Positions 9,995 through 19,613 of a stretch of 64,000 nt of DNA are shown here, piece by piece. Location of the stretch: the NCBI RefSeq assembly GCF_003710905.1, contig NZ_RHHV01000002.1, forward strand, positions 1 through 64,000, read 5' to 3'. The notes beneath the pieces were generated by a model. That model was not told the DNA's origin. It saw only the letters and a list, made by a program, of their open reading frames with translations, and did not search any database. Both the position numbers and the translations under genes were made by a program. The first letter of the stretch is position 1; each line of letters starts with the position of its first letter. This DNA comes from Brevibacillus parabrevis. Its GTDB lineage: Bacteria > Bacillota > Bacilli > Brevibacillales > Brevibacillaceae.

Positions 9995-10966
9995 ATGAAG
10001 CCTAATGAAGAGAATTTCACCGACTTTTTTATTGGGGTAGGCCGTGATTTTGTCCATGAGCTGGCTTTGCCTGACTTAGTTTGCGCCTATGCAGGAGGTT
10101 CGGTTGGGAGAGGGGAGGCAGACGCCTTCAGCGATCTCGACTTGAACCTTTTTGTGGAGGGAACGAGGGAACACCGCAGCGAAAATCATTCGTTTCGCGG
10201 TCAACTGATTCAGCTGCACGTCCATCCTGTGCCGACTGCGGATGATGTACGCGACAATCCTTGGCGTTGGCGCTATTTGCAGGAAGCACGGCTGGTGGCA
10301 GATCCAACTGGCCGCTTTGCAGACTGGTTTCCACAGATGCGTGCTTATCTCGAATCAGAAGAGGCAAAAGCGAAGATGATTGCACAGGCGAGGGCGGCGG
10401 TCGAGGAGTACGAGCGCATCGCAGATGAGGCTTTGGCAGAAGGGCGCTTGTACTCCGCTGCTTTGCTCGAATGGGCAGGGTGGCTGGAGGCCATGCAGCT
10501 GATTGCTTTCGTCCCGCAAGGACAGCTCAGCGATCGTGCGCTTTTCCAGCTCGTGAGTGAGTTGGACGGCTGGTCGGAGCTTGAGCGGCACTTTTCCGTG
10601 AGATACGCTGCAAGAGAAGCGCTTATGGAAGGGCTGGCGGTGCTTTCCGATTATCGTGCCCACTTGCAAACGAAGGCTGGTCCAGAGGCGTTCGCACTCG
10701 GAGCGGAAAACGATGTTCTTTTGCAGCAGAAGATGGGAAGACTTTTGCAGAAGGAGCAGTATGTCGAAGCGGGGTTCCTGCTGTTTTCCGAAGCGGTTTG
10801 GCTGTATTCGAGCACAGACGCCGACAACTGGTGGGAGGAGCATCGACAAGAGCTTCCGCCAGGGCTTGGGGAGTCGCTGCTGGAGCTGGGCTTTTTCCAG
10901 ATGGATCAGGCGAAGGCGGCAGAACTGCGAAGCGCAAGAGCCGAGCTGATCGCGAAAATCGGCTAA
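9995..10966 (+). CDS. Nucleotidyltransferase-domain protein (aminoglycoside/kanamycin NTase-like fold)
   Basis: A 323-aa cytoplasmic protein. Residues about 28-50 show the polymerase-beta-type nucleotidyltransferase signature: AYAGGSVGRGEA followed by FSDLDLNLFV. This gives the GS...D-x-D metal-binding pattern of enzymes that transfer a nucleotide to a small molecule or protein. The rest is helical and resembles the C-terminal domain of streptomycin/kanamycin-type transferases or DUF4037 proteins, but the substrate cannot be told. ATG 9995 is preceded by GGGAGGG; an upstream in-frame start at 9887 lacks a good site. It lies between rpmH and rnpA, which are normally adjacent, so it looks like an insertion into that operon. 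Confidence 0.8.
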   Translation: MKPNEENFTDFFIGVGRDFVHELALPDLVCAYAGGSVGRGEADAFSDLDLNLFVEGTREHRSENHSFRGQLIQLHVHPVPTADDVRDNPWRWRYLQEARLVADPTGRFADWFPQMRAYLESEEAKAKMIAQARAAVEEYERIADEALAEGRLYSAALLEWAGWLEAMQLIAFVPQGQLSDRALFQLVSELDGWSELERHFSVRYAAREALMEGLAVLSDYRAHLQTKAGPEAFALGAENDVLLQQKMGRLLQKEQYVEAGFLLFSEAVWLYSSTDADNWWEEHRQELPPGLGESLLELGFFQMDQAKAAELRSARAELIAKIG

Positions 10967-11076
10967 ATTTCTTGCAAAGTATGTGTACTTTGGGAAAAAA
11001 GTGGACGAAACAAGGATATACTGGTAGATGCTGTTTGCGTTTTCTACTATAATTGTGATGTTAGGGGTTGTTTACC

Positions 11077-11445
11077 TTGCATCGTTCACACCGGCTCAAA
11101 AAAAATGAGCACTTTCAAGCGGTTTTTCAACGAGGAACTTCTGCTGCCAACAAGCAATTTGTCCTGTATTCAGCCAAGCAGGAGGGACAAGCTGCTTTTC
11201 GCGCTGGAATTTCCGTCAGCAAAAAAATTGGTAACGCTGTTATCCGCAACAAAGTCAAGCGGCTGATCCGAGAAGCGGTAGCGCGGTTGGAGTCAGTCAT
11301 TCCACTCGGCCTCGATCTAGTCATCATCGCCCGTCCGGGAGTGGAAAACATGTCGCTTGAAGCCATTGAGCAATCTTTGTTGCATGTGATGAAGCGGGCC
11401 AAAGTGATCAAACGGGCACCCGTACATAATGGAAAAAGAGGGTGA
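11077..11445 (+). CDS. rnpA: Ribonuclease P protein component
   Basis: Basic protein subunit of RNase P, which removes 5' leaders from tRNA precursors with the catalytic RNA. It has 122 aa. [18 protein letters not shown] at the N-terminus and the RNR-type motif [15 protein letters not shown] match the family. I pick TTG at 11077 because the AGGGG site lies 9 bp upstream and the N-terminus then matches homologues. TTG at 11068 would leave no room for a ribosome site. It is separated from yidD by 4 bp. Confidence 0.95.
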   Translation: MHRSHRLKKNEHFQAVFQRGTSAANKQFVLYSAKQEGQAAFRAGISVSKKIGNAVIRNKVKRLIREAVARLESVIPLGLDLVIIARPGVENMSLEAIEQSLLHVMKRAKVIKRAPVHNGKRG

Positions 11446-11449
11446 AACG

Positions 11450-11674
11450 ATGGTTGCGAAAATCATGGTTTGGTTGATTCGGGGATACCAGCTGTTCATA
11501 TCTCCGTTAAAGCCTCCTTCATGTAGATTCGCGCCCACCTGCTCACACTATGCGATCGAGTCGGTTCGCCGATTTGGCGCGTGGCGTGGAGGCTGGCTGG
11601 CTCTTCGTCGCATCCTGAAATGTCATCCGTTCCACCCGGGCGGGTTTGATCCAGTTCCGGATCAACGCAAATAG
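11450..11674 (+). CDS. yidD: Membrane protein insertion efficiency factor YidD
   Basis: A 74-aa protein of the YidD family, a small membrane-associated factor thought to assist YidC-dependent insertion. The family pattern [20 protein letters not shown] is clear, with the conserved Cys residues, followed by [22 protein letters not shown] 11450 sits after AGAGGG; an earlier in-frame ATG at 11429 would overlap rnpA. It lies between rnpA and yidC, the usual order. Confidence 0.95.
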   Translation: MVAKIMVWLIRGYQLFISPLKPPSCRFAPTCSHYAIESVRRFGAWRGGWLALRRILKCHPFHPGGFDPVPDQRK

Positions 11675-11710
11675 CATACCTCACTGAAGCGGGGAAAAGG
11701 AGGACCACCC

Positions 11711-12469
11711 TTGAGTAGACGTACCCTCAGCATAATTATGCTGACTATGCTGGTTCTTGTTCTGTCAGGCTGTAACCCGACGACTGCTGCACCAATCGGG
11801 CCTGACGCAACCGGCTTCTGGGACAAATATCTCGTATATCCCTTGTCCTGGTTGATTAAAGAAAGCGCTTTGATCCTTGGCAACAACTACGGCTTTGGTA
11901 TCCTGGTAGCGACGGTCATCATCCGTTTGATCGTACTGCCATTGATGGTCAAGCAAATCAAGAGTTCCAAGAGAATGCAAGAGCTTCAGCCGGAAATGCA
12001 AAAAATCCGCGAGAAGCACAAAAACGATCCGCAAAAGGCTCAGCAAGAAACAATGGCTCTGTTCCAGAAAAACGGCGTCAATCCACTCGCGGGTTGCTTG
12101 CCGATGCTGGTGCAAATGCCAATCCTGATCGCCTTTTACCACGCGATCATCCGAACAGAAGAAATCAAGACTCAAACCTTCCTGTGGCTGACGTTGGGCG
12201 AAAAAGACCCGTTCTACATTTTGCCGATCATCGCCGCAGTTACGACTTACTTGCAGTCGAAAATGATGGGACAGGCTACACAGGGCAACCCGCAAATGCA
12301 AATGATGCTGATCATGATGCCGCTGATGATTTTGGCTATCGCAGTAACCTTGCCATCTGCGCTCTCCCTGTACTGGGTATACGGTAACCTGTTCACTATC
12401 GTACAAACGTATTTCCTGTATCGTGATAAAGGCAATAAGCTTACTCCCAAGGAGGGAACCTCCAAGTGA
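11711..12469 (+). CDS. spoIIIJ: Membrane protein insertase YidC1/SpoIIIJ
   Basis: Polytopic insertase that places membrane proteins with or without Sec; in Bacillus SpoIIIJ is also needed for sporulation (sigma-G activation). It has 252 aa. The N-terminus is a lipoprotein signal peptide with lipobox LSGC (Cys about 21). Hydrophobic segments follow around residues 50-80, 125-145, 165-185 and 200-225, with a cytoplasmic basic loop rich in Lys and Gln. The start is TTG at 11711 after GGAGG. Its stop overlaps the jag start by 4 bp (GTGA). Confidence 0.95.
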   Translation: MSRRTLSIIMLTMLVLVLSGCNPTTAAPIGPDATGFWDKYLVYPLSWLIKESALILGNNYGFGILVATVIIRLIVLPLMVKQIKSSKRMQELQPEMQKIREKHKNDPQKAQQETMALFQKNGVNPLAGCLPMLVQMPILIAFYHAIIRTEEIKTQTFLWLTLGEKDPFYILPIIAAVTTYLQSKMMGQATQGNPQMQMMLIMMPLMILAIAVTLPSALSLYWVYGNLFTIVQTYFLYRDKGNKLTPKEGTSK

Positions 12470-13095
12470 AAAAGGTGGTAGCTACGGCAAAAACGATAGA
12501 CGATGCTGTGCAAAAAGCTTTGCTGGAATTGGGTGTACCGCGTGAAAAGGCGAGTATCCGCGTCCTGGAGGAACCTAGCAGAGGGTTGTTTGGCCTGATT
12601 GGGGCGAAGGACGCCAAAGTGGAAGTGGAATACCACTACGACCCGGTTGCACAGGGACGTGACTTTCTTCAAGATGTTTTGTCTAACATGAAGGTGAACG
12701 CCAAAGTGGAGACTCGTACTAATGAAGAGGGCATCCTGTTTGATATCCAGGGCAGCAACCTTGGAATCATCATTGGCCGCAGAGGGCAGACTCTGGATTC
12801 CTTACAGTATCTCGTAAACGTCGTAGCGAACCGTCATGCGGACAAACACGTACGCATCACATTGGATGCCGAGAATTACCGGATGCGCCGCAAGGAAACG
12901 CTGGAGCAGCTGGCTGACCGGGTGGCGAAAAAAGCTTTGTCGACCAGACGGGATGTGCGGCTGGAGCCAATGTCGGCTGCCGAGCGCAAAGTAATTCACG
13001 CCTTCTTGCAAAAAAGAGCGGACGTCGTTACCTTCAGCGAAGGAGACGAGCCAAACCGATACATCGTCATTGCACCGAAAGAAGCCTCGCGTTAG
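12466..13095 (+). CDS. jag: RNA-binding protein Jag/KhpB (SpoIIIJ-associated)
   Basis: A 209-aa cytoplasmic protein with an N-terminal Jag domain (residues 1-50, including RGLFGLIGAKDAKVEV), a KH domain (GIIIGRRGQTLDSLQYLVN, about residues 100-120) and a C-terminal R3H-type domain (LEPMSAAERKVIHAFLQ). Homologues (KhpB/EloR) bind RNA and affect cell-wall synthesis and division. GTG at 12466 overlaps the yidC stop, and the ribosome site AAGGAGGG lies inside yidC. A terminator overlaps its 3' end. Confidence 0.95.
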   Translation: MKKVVATAKTIDDAVQKALLELGVPREKASIRVLEEPSRGLFGLIGAKDAKVEVEYHYDPVAQGRDFLQDVLSNMKVNAKVETRTNEEGILFDIQGSNLGIIIGRRGQTLDSLQYLVNVVANRHADKHVRITLDAENYRMRRKETLEQLADRVAKKALSTRRDVRLEPMSAAERKVIHAFLQKRADVVTFSEGDEPNRYIVIAPKEASR

Positions 13096-13108
13096 GCTTC
13101 TTTTTTTT
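13081..13108 (+). terminator. Terminator overlapping the jag stop
   Basis: GAAGCCT / AGGCTTC stem with a 6-nt loop followed by eight T residues. The stem includes the final jag codons and closes the rnpA-yidD-yidC-jag transcription unit. Confidence 0.9.
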
Positions 13109-13405
13109 GTGTCAAAAGGAACGGGTTATCGACAAAAGTCGACGTTTGCGCATGCAGGCGCAGCTTATGTCGAAGCAAACGGTTGTCCACTGTGGATAAA
13201 TCAAAGCGAGGGTTGAGCTTTTCGAAAAAAGATCATACTGTGGATAACGAGAGCGGACAGCAACCTTGGACGGCAGGGTTGCTTTTTCCTGTTGATGAAG
13301 AGAGGGTGTAAAATTTACACTTTCATTTGGAATTTTTCAAGGCGATCTGTTAAGCTAATAAGTTAGTGGCTGACTTGTCTGATTGGAAAGCTTGAGGTGA
13401 AGGTC
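13109..13405. promoter_or_regulatory. jag-mnmE intergenic region with DnaA boxes
   Basis: This 297-bp gap has no gene. It holds two perfect DnaA boxes in complement form (TGTGGATAA at 13191-13199 and 13239-13247), and TTGTCCACT abuts the first. A third perfect box lies inside mnmE at 13498-13506. It sits about 4 kb from oriC and may titrate DnaA or regulate mnmE. Confidence 0.6.
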
Positions 13406-14782
13406 ATGAAATTCGATACAATTGCAGCGGTTGCGACGCCGATGGGGGAAGGTGGCATTGCCGTCATTCGGGTAAGCGGTGCGGAAGCGCTCGAAGTTGT
13501 GGATAAGATATATAAAGGAAAACAGCGGTTGTCCACTGTGGACAGCCATACGATTCATTACGGGCACTTGTACGACCCGCATACAGGAGATCGGGTGGAA
13601 GAGGTACTGGTGTCTGTTATGAGGGCTCCGCGAACTTTTACGCGGGAGGATGTAGTGGAAGTAAACTGTCACGGAGGAATCGTGTCCGTTGAAAAGGTGC
13701 TGGAACTGATTCTCGATAACGGAGCCAGACTGGCGGAGCCGGGCGAGTTTACGAAGCGTGCGTTTTTAAACGGACGCGTTGATTTGTCCCAGGCGGAAGC
13801 TGTCATCGATCTGATTCGGGCGAAAACGGACAGAGCGATGAAGGTGGCACTGAATCAGGTAGAGGGGAAGCTGTCGCGTTTGATCCGCCAGCTGCGCCAA
13901 AATTTGATTGAAGCCATGGCCCATATAGAAGTAACGTTAGATTATCCCGAGCATGACGTGGAGGAGTTTACGCAAAACTTCCTGCGCGGAAAATGCCTGG
14001 AGGTAAAAAGCGAGATTCAACGTCTTTTGCAGACCGCAAAGCAAGGAAAAATCTTGCGTGAAGGCTTGTCGACAGCGATTATCGGGCGGCCAAACGTGGG
14101 GAAATCCTCTCTTTTGAACAGCCTTGTTCAAGAGGAAAAGGCGATTGTCACGGATGTAGCCGGGACGACTCGCGACGTTATCGAAGAGTACGTCAATGTG
14201 CGCGGGGTGCCGTTGCGTCTGATTGATACGGCAGGCATTCGCGATACGGACGATATCGTGGAAAAAATCGGGGTAGAGAAATCGCGGCAGCTTTTGCAAA
14301 AGGCGGATCTCGTCTTGCTCGTGATCAACTACAACGAACCGCTCACTGCTGATGATTATGCGATTTTTGAAGCGGCAAAAGGGTTTCAGGTCATCGTGAT
14401 TGTGAACAAGTTCGACTTGCCGCAAAAAGTGGACCTGGAAGAGATCAAACGCCATTTTCCACAGCAGCCGCTCATCATGACGTCGGCGCGCGAAGAAAAA
14501 GGCATCGATTTGCTGGAGCAGGCGATCGGAGAAATTTTCTTCAGCGGCCGTGTACAGCAGGATGATTTGACGTATGTCAGCAATGCCCGGCATATTCAAT
14601 TGCTGCGCCAGGCGGAAAGAGCGATTGACGAGGCGCTCGGCGGCATTGACGATCTGATGCCAGTCGATATGATTCAAATTGACATCAAGAAGTCGTGGGA
14701 GCTGTTGGGAGAAGTCATCGGCGAGAGTGTCGGTGAGGATTTGATCGATCAGATTTTCTCGCAATTTTGTCTGGGCAAGTAG
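13406..14782 (+). CDS. mnmE: tRNA modification GTPase MnmE
   Basis: With MnmG it forms the enzyme that installs the aminomethyl-type group at uridine 34 of certain tRNAs. It has 458 aa. The N-terminal formyl-THF-binding domain starts [20 protein letters not shown]. The G domain shows [33 protein letters not shown] and NKFD. The C-terminus is CLGK with the catalytic Cys. ATG 13406 follows GAGGTGA; a GTG at 13397 is less likely. Confidence 0.97.
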   Translation: MKFDTIAAVATPMGEGGIAVIRVSGAEALEVVDKIYKGKQRLSTVDSHTIHYGHLYDPHTGDRVEEVLVSVMRAPRTFTREDVVEVNCHGGIVSVEKVLELILDNGARLAEPGEFTKRAFLNGRVDLSQAEAVIDLIRAKTDRAMKVALNQVEGKLSRLIRQLRQNLIEAMAHIEVTLDYPEHDVEEFTQNFLRGKCLEVKSEIQRLLQTAKQGKILREGLSTAIIGRPNVGKSSLLNSLVQEEKAIVTDVAGTTRDVIEEYVNVRGVPLRLIDTAGIRDTDDIVEKIGVEKSRQLLQKADLVLLVINYNEPLTADDYAIFEAAKGFQVIVIVNKFDLPQKVDLEEIKRHFPQQPLIMTSAREEKGIDLLEQAIGEIFFSGRVQQDDLTYVSNARHIQLLRQAERAIDEALGGIDDLMPVDMIQIDIKKSWELLGEVIGESVGEDLIDQIFSQFCLGK

Positions 14783-14981
14783 GCTGGTAATAGAAAAGAA
14801 ACAGTTCGTCATTCGCCGCAAGCAGGGGATGCAGGCATGGCGATGGTGCGTAGTCGGTTAGAGCGAGGAAAGCTCGCGGCATAGGCAAGAAAGAAGTCGT
14901 ACTGTATTGGCAGGACGCAATCGTTTTTATGAAAAGAAAGTTAGATGCGAGATAGCACTTATGAGCAAGGGGGAAAACAAA

Positions 14982-16880
14982 ATGAACGCTGTACCTGCGT
15001 ATGAAGCAGGCTCGTTTGACGTCATCGTAATCGGGGCAGGTCATGCGGGGTGTGAGTCAGCTTTGGCTGCGGCACGCATGGGCTGCAACACGCTGCTTTT
15101 GACGATCAATCTGGATGCGGTCGCTTATATGCCCTGCAATCCGTCGGTAGGTGGTCCGGCAAAAGGCCACGTTGTACGGGAGCTGGATGCACTCGGCGGC
15201 GAAATGGGACGAAATACGGATAAAACGCATATTCAAATGCGGATGCTGAATACGGGAAAGGGTCCTGCTGTACATGCTTTGCGTGCACAGGCAGACAAGT
15301 TTGCCTACCAGCACGAAATGAAGAAAACGATTGAAAATACGCCAAATTTGATCCTCCGCCAAGCCATGGTCGAGGAGCTGCTCGTCGAAGATGGAGTATG
15401 CGTAGGGGTCATCACCCAGACAGGCGCTCGCTACAAGGCTAAATCCGTCGTGTTGACTACCGGAACGTACTTGCGCGGAAAAATCATCCTTGGCGACTTG
15501 CAGTATGAGAGCGGGCCGAACAACATGCGCCCGTCGATTCGCCTGGCGCTGCATTTGAAAGAGCTTGGTTTTGAAATGACTCGCTTCAAGACGGGAACGC
15601 CGCCTCGCGTTCATAAAAACAGCGTTGATTTTTCCAAAATGGAGATTCAGCCTGGCGACCCTGTTCCACGGGCATTTTCTTATGAAACGACAGAATTTAT
15701 TATGGACCAGCTGCCTTGCTGGCTGACGTATACCAATGAAGACACGCATGGCTTGATCAATAGCAATTTGCACCGTGCTCCGATGTACTCCGGCATGATT
15801 GAGGGAACCGGGCCGCGTTACTGTCCGTCTATTGAGGATAAAGTGGTGCGTTTCAACGATAAGCCACGCCATCAAATCTTCCTGGAGCCGGAAGGGCGAA
15901 ATACAGAAGAGATGTACGTACAAGGCTTGTCCACGAGCTTGCCGGAAGACGTGCAGCTGTCCATGTTGCGCTCGATGGCCGGAATGGAAGAAGTCAAAAT
16001 GATGCGCCCTGGCTATGCGATCGAGTACGATTCGATTGTGCCGACACAGCTTTGGCCGTCGCTGGAAACGAAGAAATTGCCGGGATTGTTTACTGCCGGG
16101 CAAATTAATGGAACATCTGGCTATGAAGAAGCAGCGGGCCAAGGTTTGATGGCCGGGATCAATGCTGCACGCCGCGTTCAAGGGAAACCGCCTGTCATTT
16201 TGGGCAGGGAAGAGGCGTATATCGGCGTGCTGATCGACGACCTCGTGACAAAAGGAACGCATGAGCCGTATCGGCTGCTCACTTCCCGGGCCGAGTACCG
16301 TTTGCTTTTGCGCCACGACAATGCCGACTTGCGCCTGACTGATATCGGCTATGAAATCGGCTTGATCAGCGAAGATCGCTACAGACGCTACAACGAAAAA
16401 CGCCGATTGATCGAGCAGGAAAAGGAACGTGTGGAAAATACGCGTGTACGCCCTGATATGCAACATGTGCAGGAAGTATTGCGCGCTGCCGGTTCGCCGG
16501 AATTGACAGAAGTGATCGAGCTGGCTCAGTTGTTGCGTCGTCCAGAGATCAACTACAGCCATATTGTGGCGATGGTGCCAGCCCCGGAAGTTTTGCCGGA
16601 CGATGTGACAGAGCAGGTAGAAATCCAGATTAAATACGATGGCTACATCAAAAAGTCTTTGCAGCAAGTAGAGCGGATGAAGAAAATGGAGGAACGCCGC
16701 ATACCAGCCGACATCGACTATCATCAAATTTCCGGCTTGTCCAAAGAGTCCCGCGAGAACATGTCCAATATCCGCCCGCTGAACATCGGGCAAGCAGCGC
16801 GTATCGCCGGGGTTACTCCTGCGGACATCTCGGTATTGATGGTGTATCTGGAGTATAAACGCGTAGGGGCAGCGGAGTAA
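14982..16880 (+). CDS. mnmG: tRNA uridine 5-carboxymethylaminomethyl modification enzyme MnmG
   Basis: FAD-dependent partner of MnmE. It has 632 aa. The FAD-binding Rossmann motif [21 protein letters not shown] is at residues 13-33, followed by [15 protein letters not shown]. Further family stretches are [22 protein letters not shown] and the C-terminal ISGLSKE region. I choose ATG 14982 because AAGGGGG lies just upstream; the in-frame ATG at 14907 would add 25 residues not seen in the family. mnmE lies 199 bp upstream, and rsmG follows after 14 bp. Confidence 0.97.
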   Translation: MNAVPAYEAGSFDVIVIGAGHAGCESALAAARMGCNTLLLTINLDAVAYMPCNPSVGGPAKGHVVRELDALGGEMGRNTDKTHIQMRMLNTGKGPAVHALRAQADKFAYQHEMKKTIENTPNLILRQAMVEELLVEDGVCVGVITQTGARYKAKSVVLTTGTYLRGKIILGDLQYESGPNNMRPSIRLALHLKELGFEMTRFKTGTPPRVHKNSVDFSKMEIQPGDPVPRAFSYETTEFIMDQLPCWLTYTNEDTHGLINSNLHRAPMYSGMIEGTGPRYCPSIEDKVVRFNDKPRHQIFLEPEGRNTEEMYVQGLSTSLPEDVQLSMLRSMAGMEEVKMMRPGYAIEYDSIVPTQLWPSLETKKLPGLFTAGQINGTSGYEEAAGQGLMAGINAARRVQGKPPVILGREEAYIGVLIDDLVTKGTHEPYRLLTSRAEYRLLLRHDNADLRLTDIGYEIGLISEDRYRRYNEKRRLIEQEKERVENTRVRPDMQHVQEVLRAAGSPELTEVIELAQLLRRPEINYSHIVAMVPAPEVLPDDVTEQVEIQIKYDGYIKKSLQQVERMKKMEERRIPADIDYHQISGLSKESRENMSNIRPLNIGQAARIAGVTPADISVLMVYLEYKRVGAAE

Positions 16881-16894
16881 GGAGATTAGCCAAA

Positions 16895-17611
16895 ATGACT
16901 AAAGAACAGTTTGCCGAGGCGCTTGCCGCACAAGGCATTTCCTTAACAGAGCGTCAAAAGGAGCAATTCGACCACTTTTTCCGTTTGCTCGTGGAATGGA
17001 ACGAAAAAATGAATTTGACAGGCATTACGGAAGAAGGACAAGTGTACGTCAAACATTTTTACGACTCGATCACCCCTGCCTTCTACTTTCCTTTTGACCA
17101 GGTAAAATCGGTAGTGGATATCGGAGGAGGAGCCGGGTTCCCCAGCATCCCGCTGAAAATTTGCTTCCCGCATGTGAAAATGACGATTATTGATTCGTTG
17201 AACAAGCGCATGGGCTTCTTGCAGCATGTAGCGAGTGAACTGGGGCTGGAAGATGTTCATCCGGTGCATGGACGGGCAGAGGATCGCGGGCAGGAAGCCA
17301 ACTATCGGGAAAAGTTTGATCTGGTCGTAGCACGGGCTGTAGCCCGCCTGAATTTGCTTTCTGAATTTTGTTTGCCATTTGCTCAGCCAAAAGGTCATTT
17401 TATCGCTCTCAAAGGGGCAGATATTACGCCGGAGCTGAACGAAGCGAAAAAGGCAATCAAGACGCTGGGCGGCAAAACACGAAAGGTCGAGACGTTCCAA
17501 CTGCTGGAGGAAGCAGGAGAGCGCAACATCGTGATTATCGAAAAGGTTGAAGCTACACCCAAGAGCTATCCGCGCAAAGCGGGCGTTCCTGCGAAAAAAC
17601 CGCTGGTATAG
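16895..17611 (+). CDS. rsmG: 16S rRNA (guanine-527-N7)-methyltransferase RsmG
   Basis: SAM-dependent methyltransferase acting on 16S rRNA. It has 238 aa. The SAM-binding motif VVDIGGGAGFPSIPLKI is near residue 70, and DLVVARAVARLNLLSEFCLP follows as expected for GidB. The tail is basic, a common feature of the family. It is co-transcribed with mnmG (14-bp gap) and ends the operon before a terminator. Confidence 0.96.
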   Translation: MTKEQFAEALAAQGISLTERQKEQFDHFFRLLVEWNEKMNLTGITEEGQVYVKHFYDSITPAFYFPFDQVKSVVDIGGGAGFPSIPLKICFPHVKMTIIDSLNKRMGFLQHVASELGLEDVHPVHGRAEDRGQEANYREKFDLVVARAVARLNLLSEFCLPFAQPKGHFIALKGADITPELNEAKKAIKTLGGKTRKVETFQLLEEAGERNIVIIEKVEATPKSYPRKAGVPAKKPLV

Positions 17612-17638
17612 TGACTGTATAGGCTCAAGGAACGATGG

Positions 17639-17672
17639 AAAGATCGCAGTTGGACGCTGCGGTCTTTTTTTC
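17639..17672 (+). terminator. rsmG terminator
   Basis: AAGATCGCAG / CTGCGGTCTT stem with a short loop, one G-T pair and a run of seven T residues. Confidence 0.85.
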
Positions 17673-18135
17673 TGTGAAAAAAATCTCGATGTTTTTCATG
17701 AAATGGGATGGGACCGCTCGCGATCAACAAAACGGTCATGACCGTTTTGGGGGCAAAAGCCTTGGTGTGTTGCTGTAAAAAGGGAAATGCGATTGAGTGT
17801 CGATTGCCGCCTAAAACAGTCATGGGTGGTGTGGTTTCGTTTCGTGGAAAAAGCTTGTGCCAAGGAGAGGGAGGTTTTGGGGGCTAATGACGTGACGTGT
17901 ATTTCCACCTTTTTCTCGAACGGGGGTTTTCTCGTGGCAAAAGTAGCGGATATCTTTTGGCAATCTATTGATAGGAGCAGAGGAAAGGTGTCTCTGTGTG
18001 TGTATCGGCCACTGACCGATTGGGGAGCGGGCCGACTAAACGAATCTACTTTTTCAAGCATGGAACTCTTTCAGAGGGCATATACATACCAGTAACGTTG
18101 CAGGGAACGACAACCGTTCTGAGAGGATGATAGAC
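17673..18135. other. Non-coding gap upstream of the MgtC gene, with a 22-bp palindrome
   Basis: No convincing gene is present. The main feature is a perfect 22-bp palindrome at 17728-17749 whose half-site is CAAAACGGTCA. It is not followed by a T-run, so it looks more like an operator for a dimeric repressor than a terminator. The short plus ORF at 17787-18095 has no recognisable domain or ribosome site. Confidence 0.5.
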
Positions 18136-18696
18136 ATGGAAGAAGTGTGGATGTCTCTTTTTCCATCAGAGCTTCCGACCATATTGCTGAGGCTGTTTCT
18201 CGCTTTTTTGGCTGGAGCCATCATGGGGTGGGAACGCGAGCGTTTTATCAAGGATGTGAGCAGACAACGAGGAGCGGGTTTTCGCACGTACAGCCTGGTT
18301 TGCTTCGGATCATGTCTGTTTGGACTAGCTTCGATTTACGGCTTTCAGTCCAGCGGGGTAAACAACGACCCGGGCAGGGTAGCTGCTCAGGTGGTGACTG
18401 GCATGGGCTTTTTGGGAGCGGGAGCCATCCTCAAATTTAACGGTTCCGTTAAAGGCTTGACTACGGCAGCAGGGATGTGGGTTGCGTCTGCCATCGGATT
18501 GATGTTTAGTGCCGGAATGTATATTACGGCGATTGTCGCTGCCTTCTTTGCCTACCTGACTTTGGACTTTCATCGACTGTTTCCGAAGCTTTTTGCTGTC
18601 ACCAAGATTTCACATCCTACAGATGAGAGCATAGGAGGAGAGGAGCGGGGCAAACACAGCGGCAGAGCCAATTTCTATGACCATGATCACGATTGA
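18136..18696 (+). CDS. MgtC/SapB family membrane protein
   Basis: A 186-aa inner-membrane protein with about five hydrophobic segments in the first 150 residues. The family pattern is visible: LAFLAGAIMGWERER, then RGAGFRTYSLVCFGSC, TGMGFLGAGAILKF and VKGLTTAAGMWVASAIG. MgtC-type proteins are linked to magnesium limitation and ATP-synthase control in some bacteria; the short Bacillus-type members are uncharacterised. ATG 18136 lies 8 bp after GAGAGGA; the ATG at 18127 is the alternative. The C-terminal tail is His/Asp-rich (YDHDHD). A parS-like site begins one base after the stop codon. Confidence 0.88.
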   Translation: MEEVWMSLFPSELPTILLRLFLAFLAGAIMGWERERFIKDVSRQRGAGFRTYSLVCFGSCLFGLASIYGFQSSGVNNDPGRVAAQVVTGMGFLGAGAILKFNGSVKGLTTAAGMWVASAIGLMFSAGMYITAIVAAFFAYLTLDFHRLFPKLFAVTKISHPTDESIGGEERGKHSGRANFYDHDHD

Positions 18697-18712
18697 TGTT
18701 TCACGTGAAACG
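18697..18712. promoter_or_regulatory. parS: parS site (one mismatch)
   Basis: TGTTTCACGTGAAACG matches the 16-bp Bacillus parS consensus at 15 of 16 positions. It starts directly after the MgtC stop codon. It would be a loading site for Spo0J/ParB and SMC near the origin. Confidence 0.88.
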
Positions 18713-19613
18713 TTTTTCCCAAGCAGGAATTGGGCAAAGCTTGCAGAATTACTTATATAAAAGAAAACCGAAGTCATTTGCCTAGAAAATGACGATAGGT
18801 CAAAGGGGATTTTTCAAAACGATCGGATAGGCAAGAAGCGTCTTTTAGGAAGGACAGTCTGTAGGGCCTGAGAACCTTGTAAGCGAGATTTATGCGCTAT
18901 CCTCTAAAGGAAACGGAGGAAATGAGGGAAAGAGACATTTCTGAGGGAAAGTGGCTGACGGTCTGAAATGCGAGGAGGACGGAAACTAGCTCTGAAGAAC
19001 TAGCCTCCTTTCACAGTGTGAACAGAACATCTATCTCCACAAACATTTTCGAAAAGACTCGATCAGGTCCGTGCATGACTGAATGGTTGTCATTCACAGC
19101 AAGCATGTACTCTTCTGGCAAAACCTTGAAAGCGCACACACCGATGGATTTTGTCATGGAAGCGGGGATGACAAACTGTAGGCACAAGGAAATTGGGTAT
19201 ACGGTGAATAGTCCCTTCCAGCCGATGTATAAGAGAGACAGACAAATAGCTTCATGAAAAGATTCTGTCGTATGCATCATGCATAGACAGGGCCTTTTTT
19301 TCACGTGGAGGATTGCCTGCGCCTTCGCCAAGCAAAAGGGAATGGAAAAGATGATGTCGCGAAACGATTGGGGTGTTGTCAGCAAACGCTGCCAGGAGGT
19401 TGCTTTTTGCTGGCGATTGTTTCAAAAGACTCATCTGGTCGAGTATGCGTGGTAATGAGGTTGGAATGACTGATGAAGAAGCCCGTGCCATTGTAGCAGC
19501 AAGATTTTTTGTGAACAGCTTGGCGATGTTGATTTTTCCAGAGGCAATCACAAGCAGCACCGTAAGGATTACCAATAGTACGGATGGAACGGGTAGAAGT
19601 GGGGGATTTTTCT
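18713..19613. other. About 0.9 kb gap between the MgtC gene and noc
   Basis: I see no gene I can support. Short ORFs on both strands (for example 19018-19257 plus and 19011-19385 minus) lack ribosome sites and recognisable domains. The region does contain a plus-strand terminator at 19265-19301 and an inverted repeat around 18981-19003 (CTAGTTCT/AGAGCTAG on the minus strand). A small untranslated RNA is therefore possible. Confidence 0.4.
19265..19301 (+). terminator. Orphan terminator in the noc upstream gap
   Basis: CTGTC and TATGC pair with GCATA and GACAG around loop ATCAT, with one bulged G, followed by GGCC and seven T residues. No accepted gene ends just before it. Confidence 0.65.

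Noticed and set aside
17787-18095. 102-aa plus ORF upstream of the MgtC gene
   Set aside because: No recognisable domain, no ribosome site, and composition does not look like protein.
19011-19385. 124-aa minus ORF before noc, and the 79-aa plus ORF overlapping it
   Set aside because: Neither has a ribosome site or known domain. I keep the region as non-coding, although the terminator at 19265 leaves some doubt.
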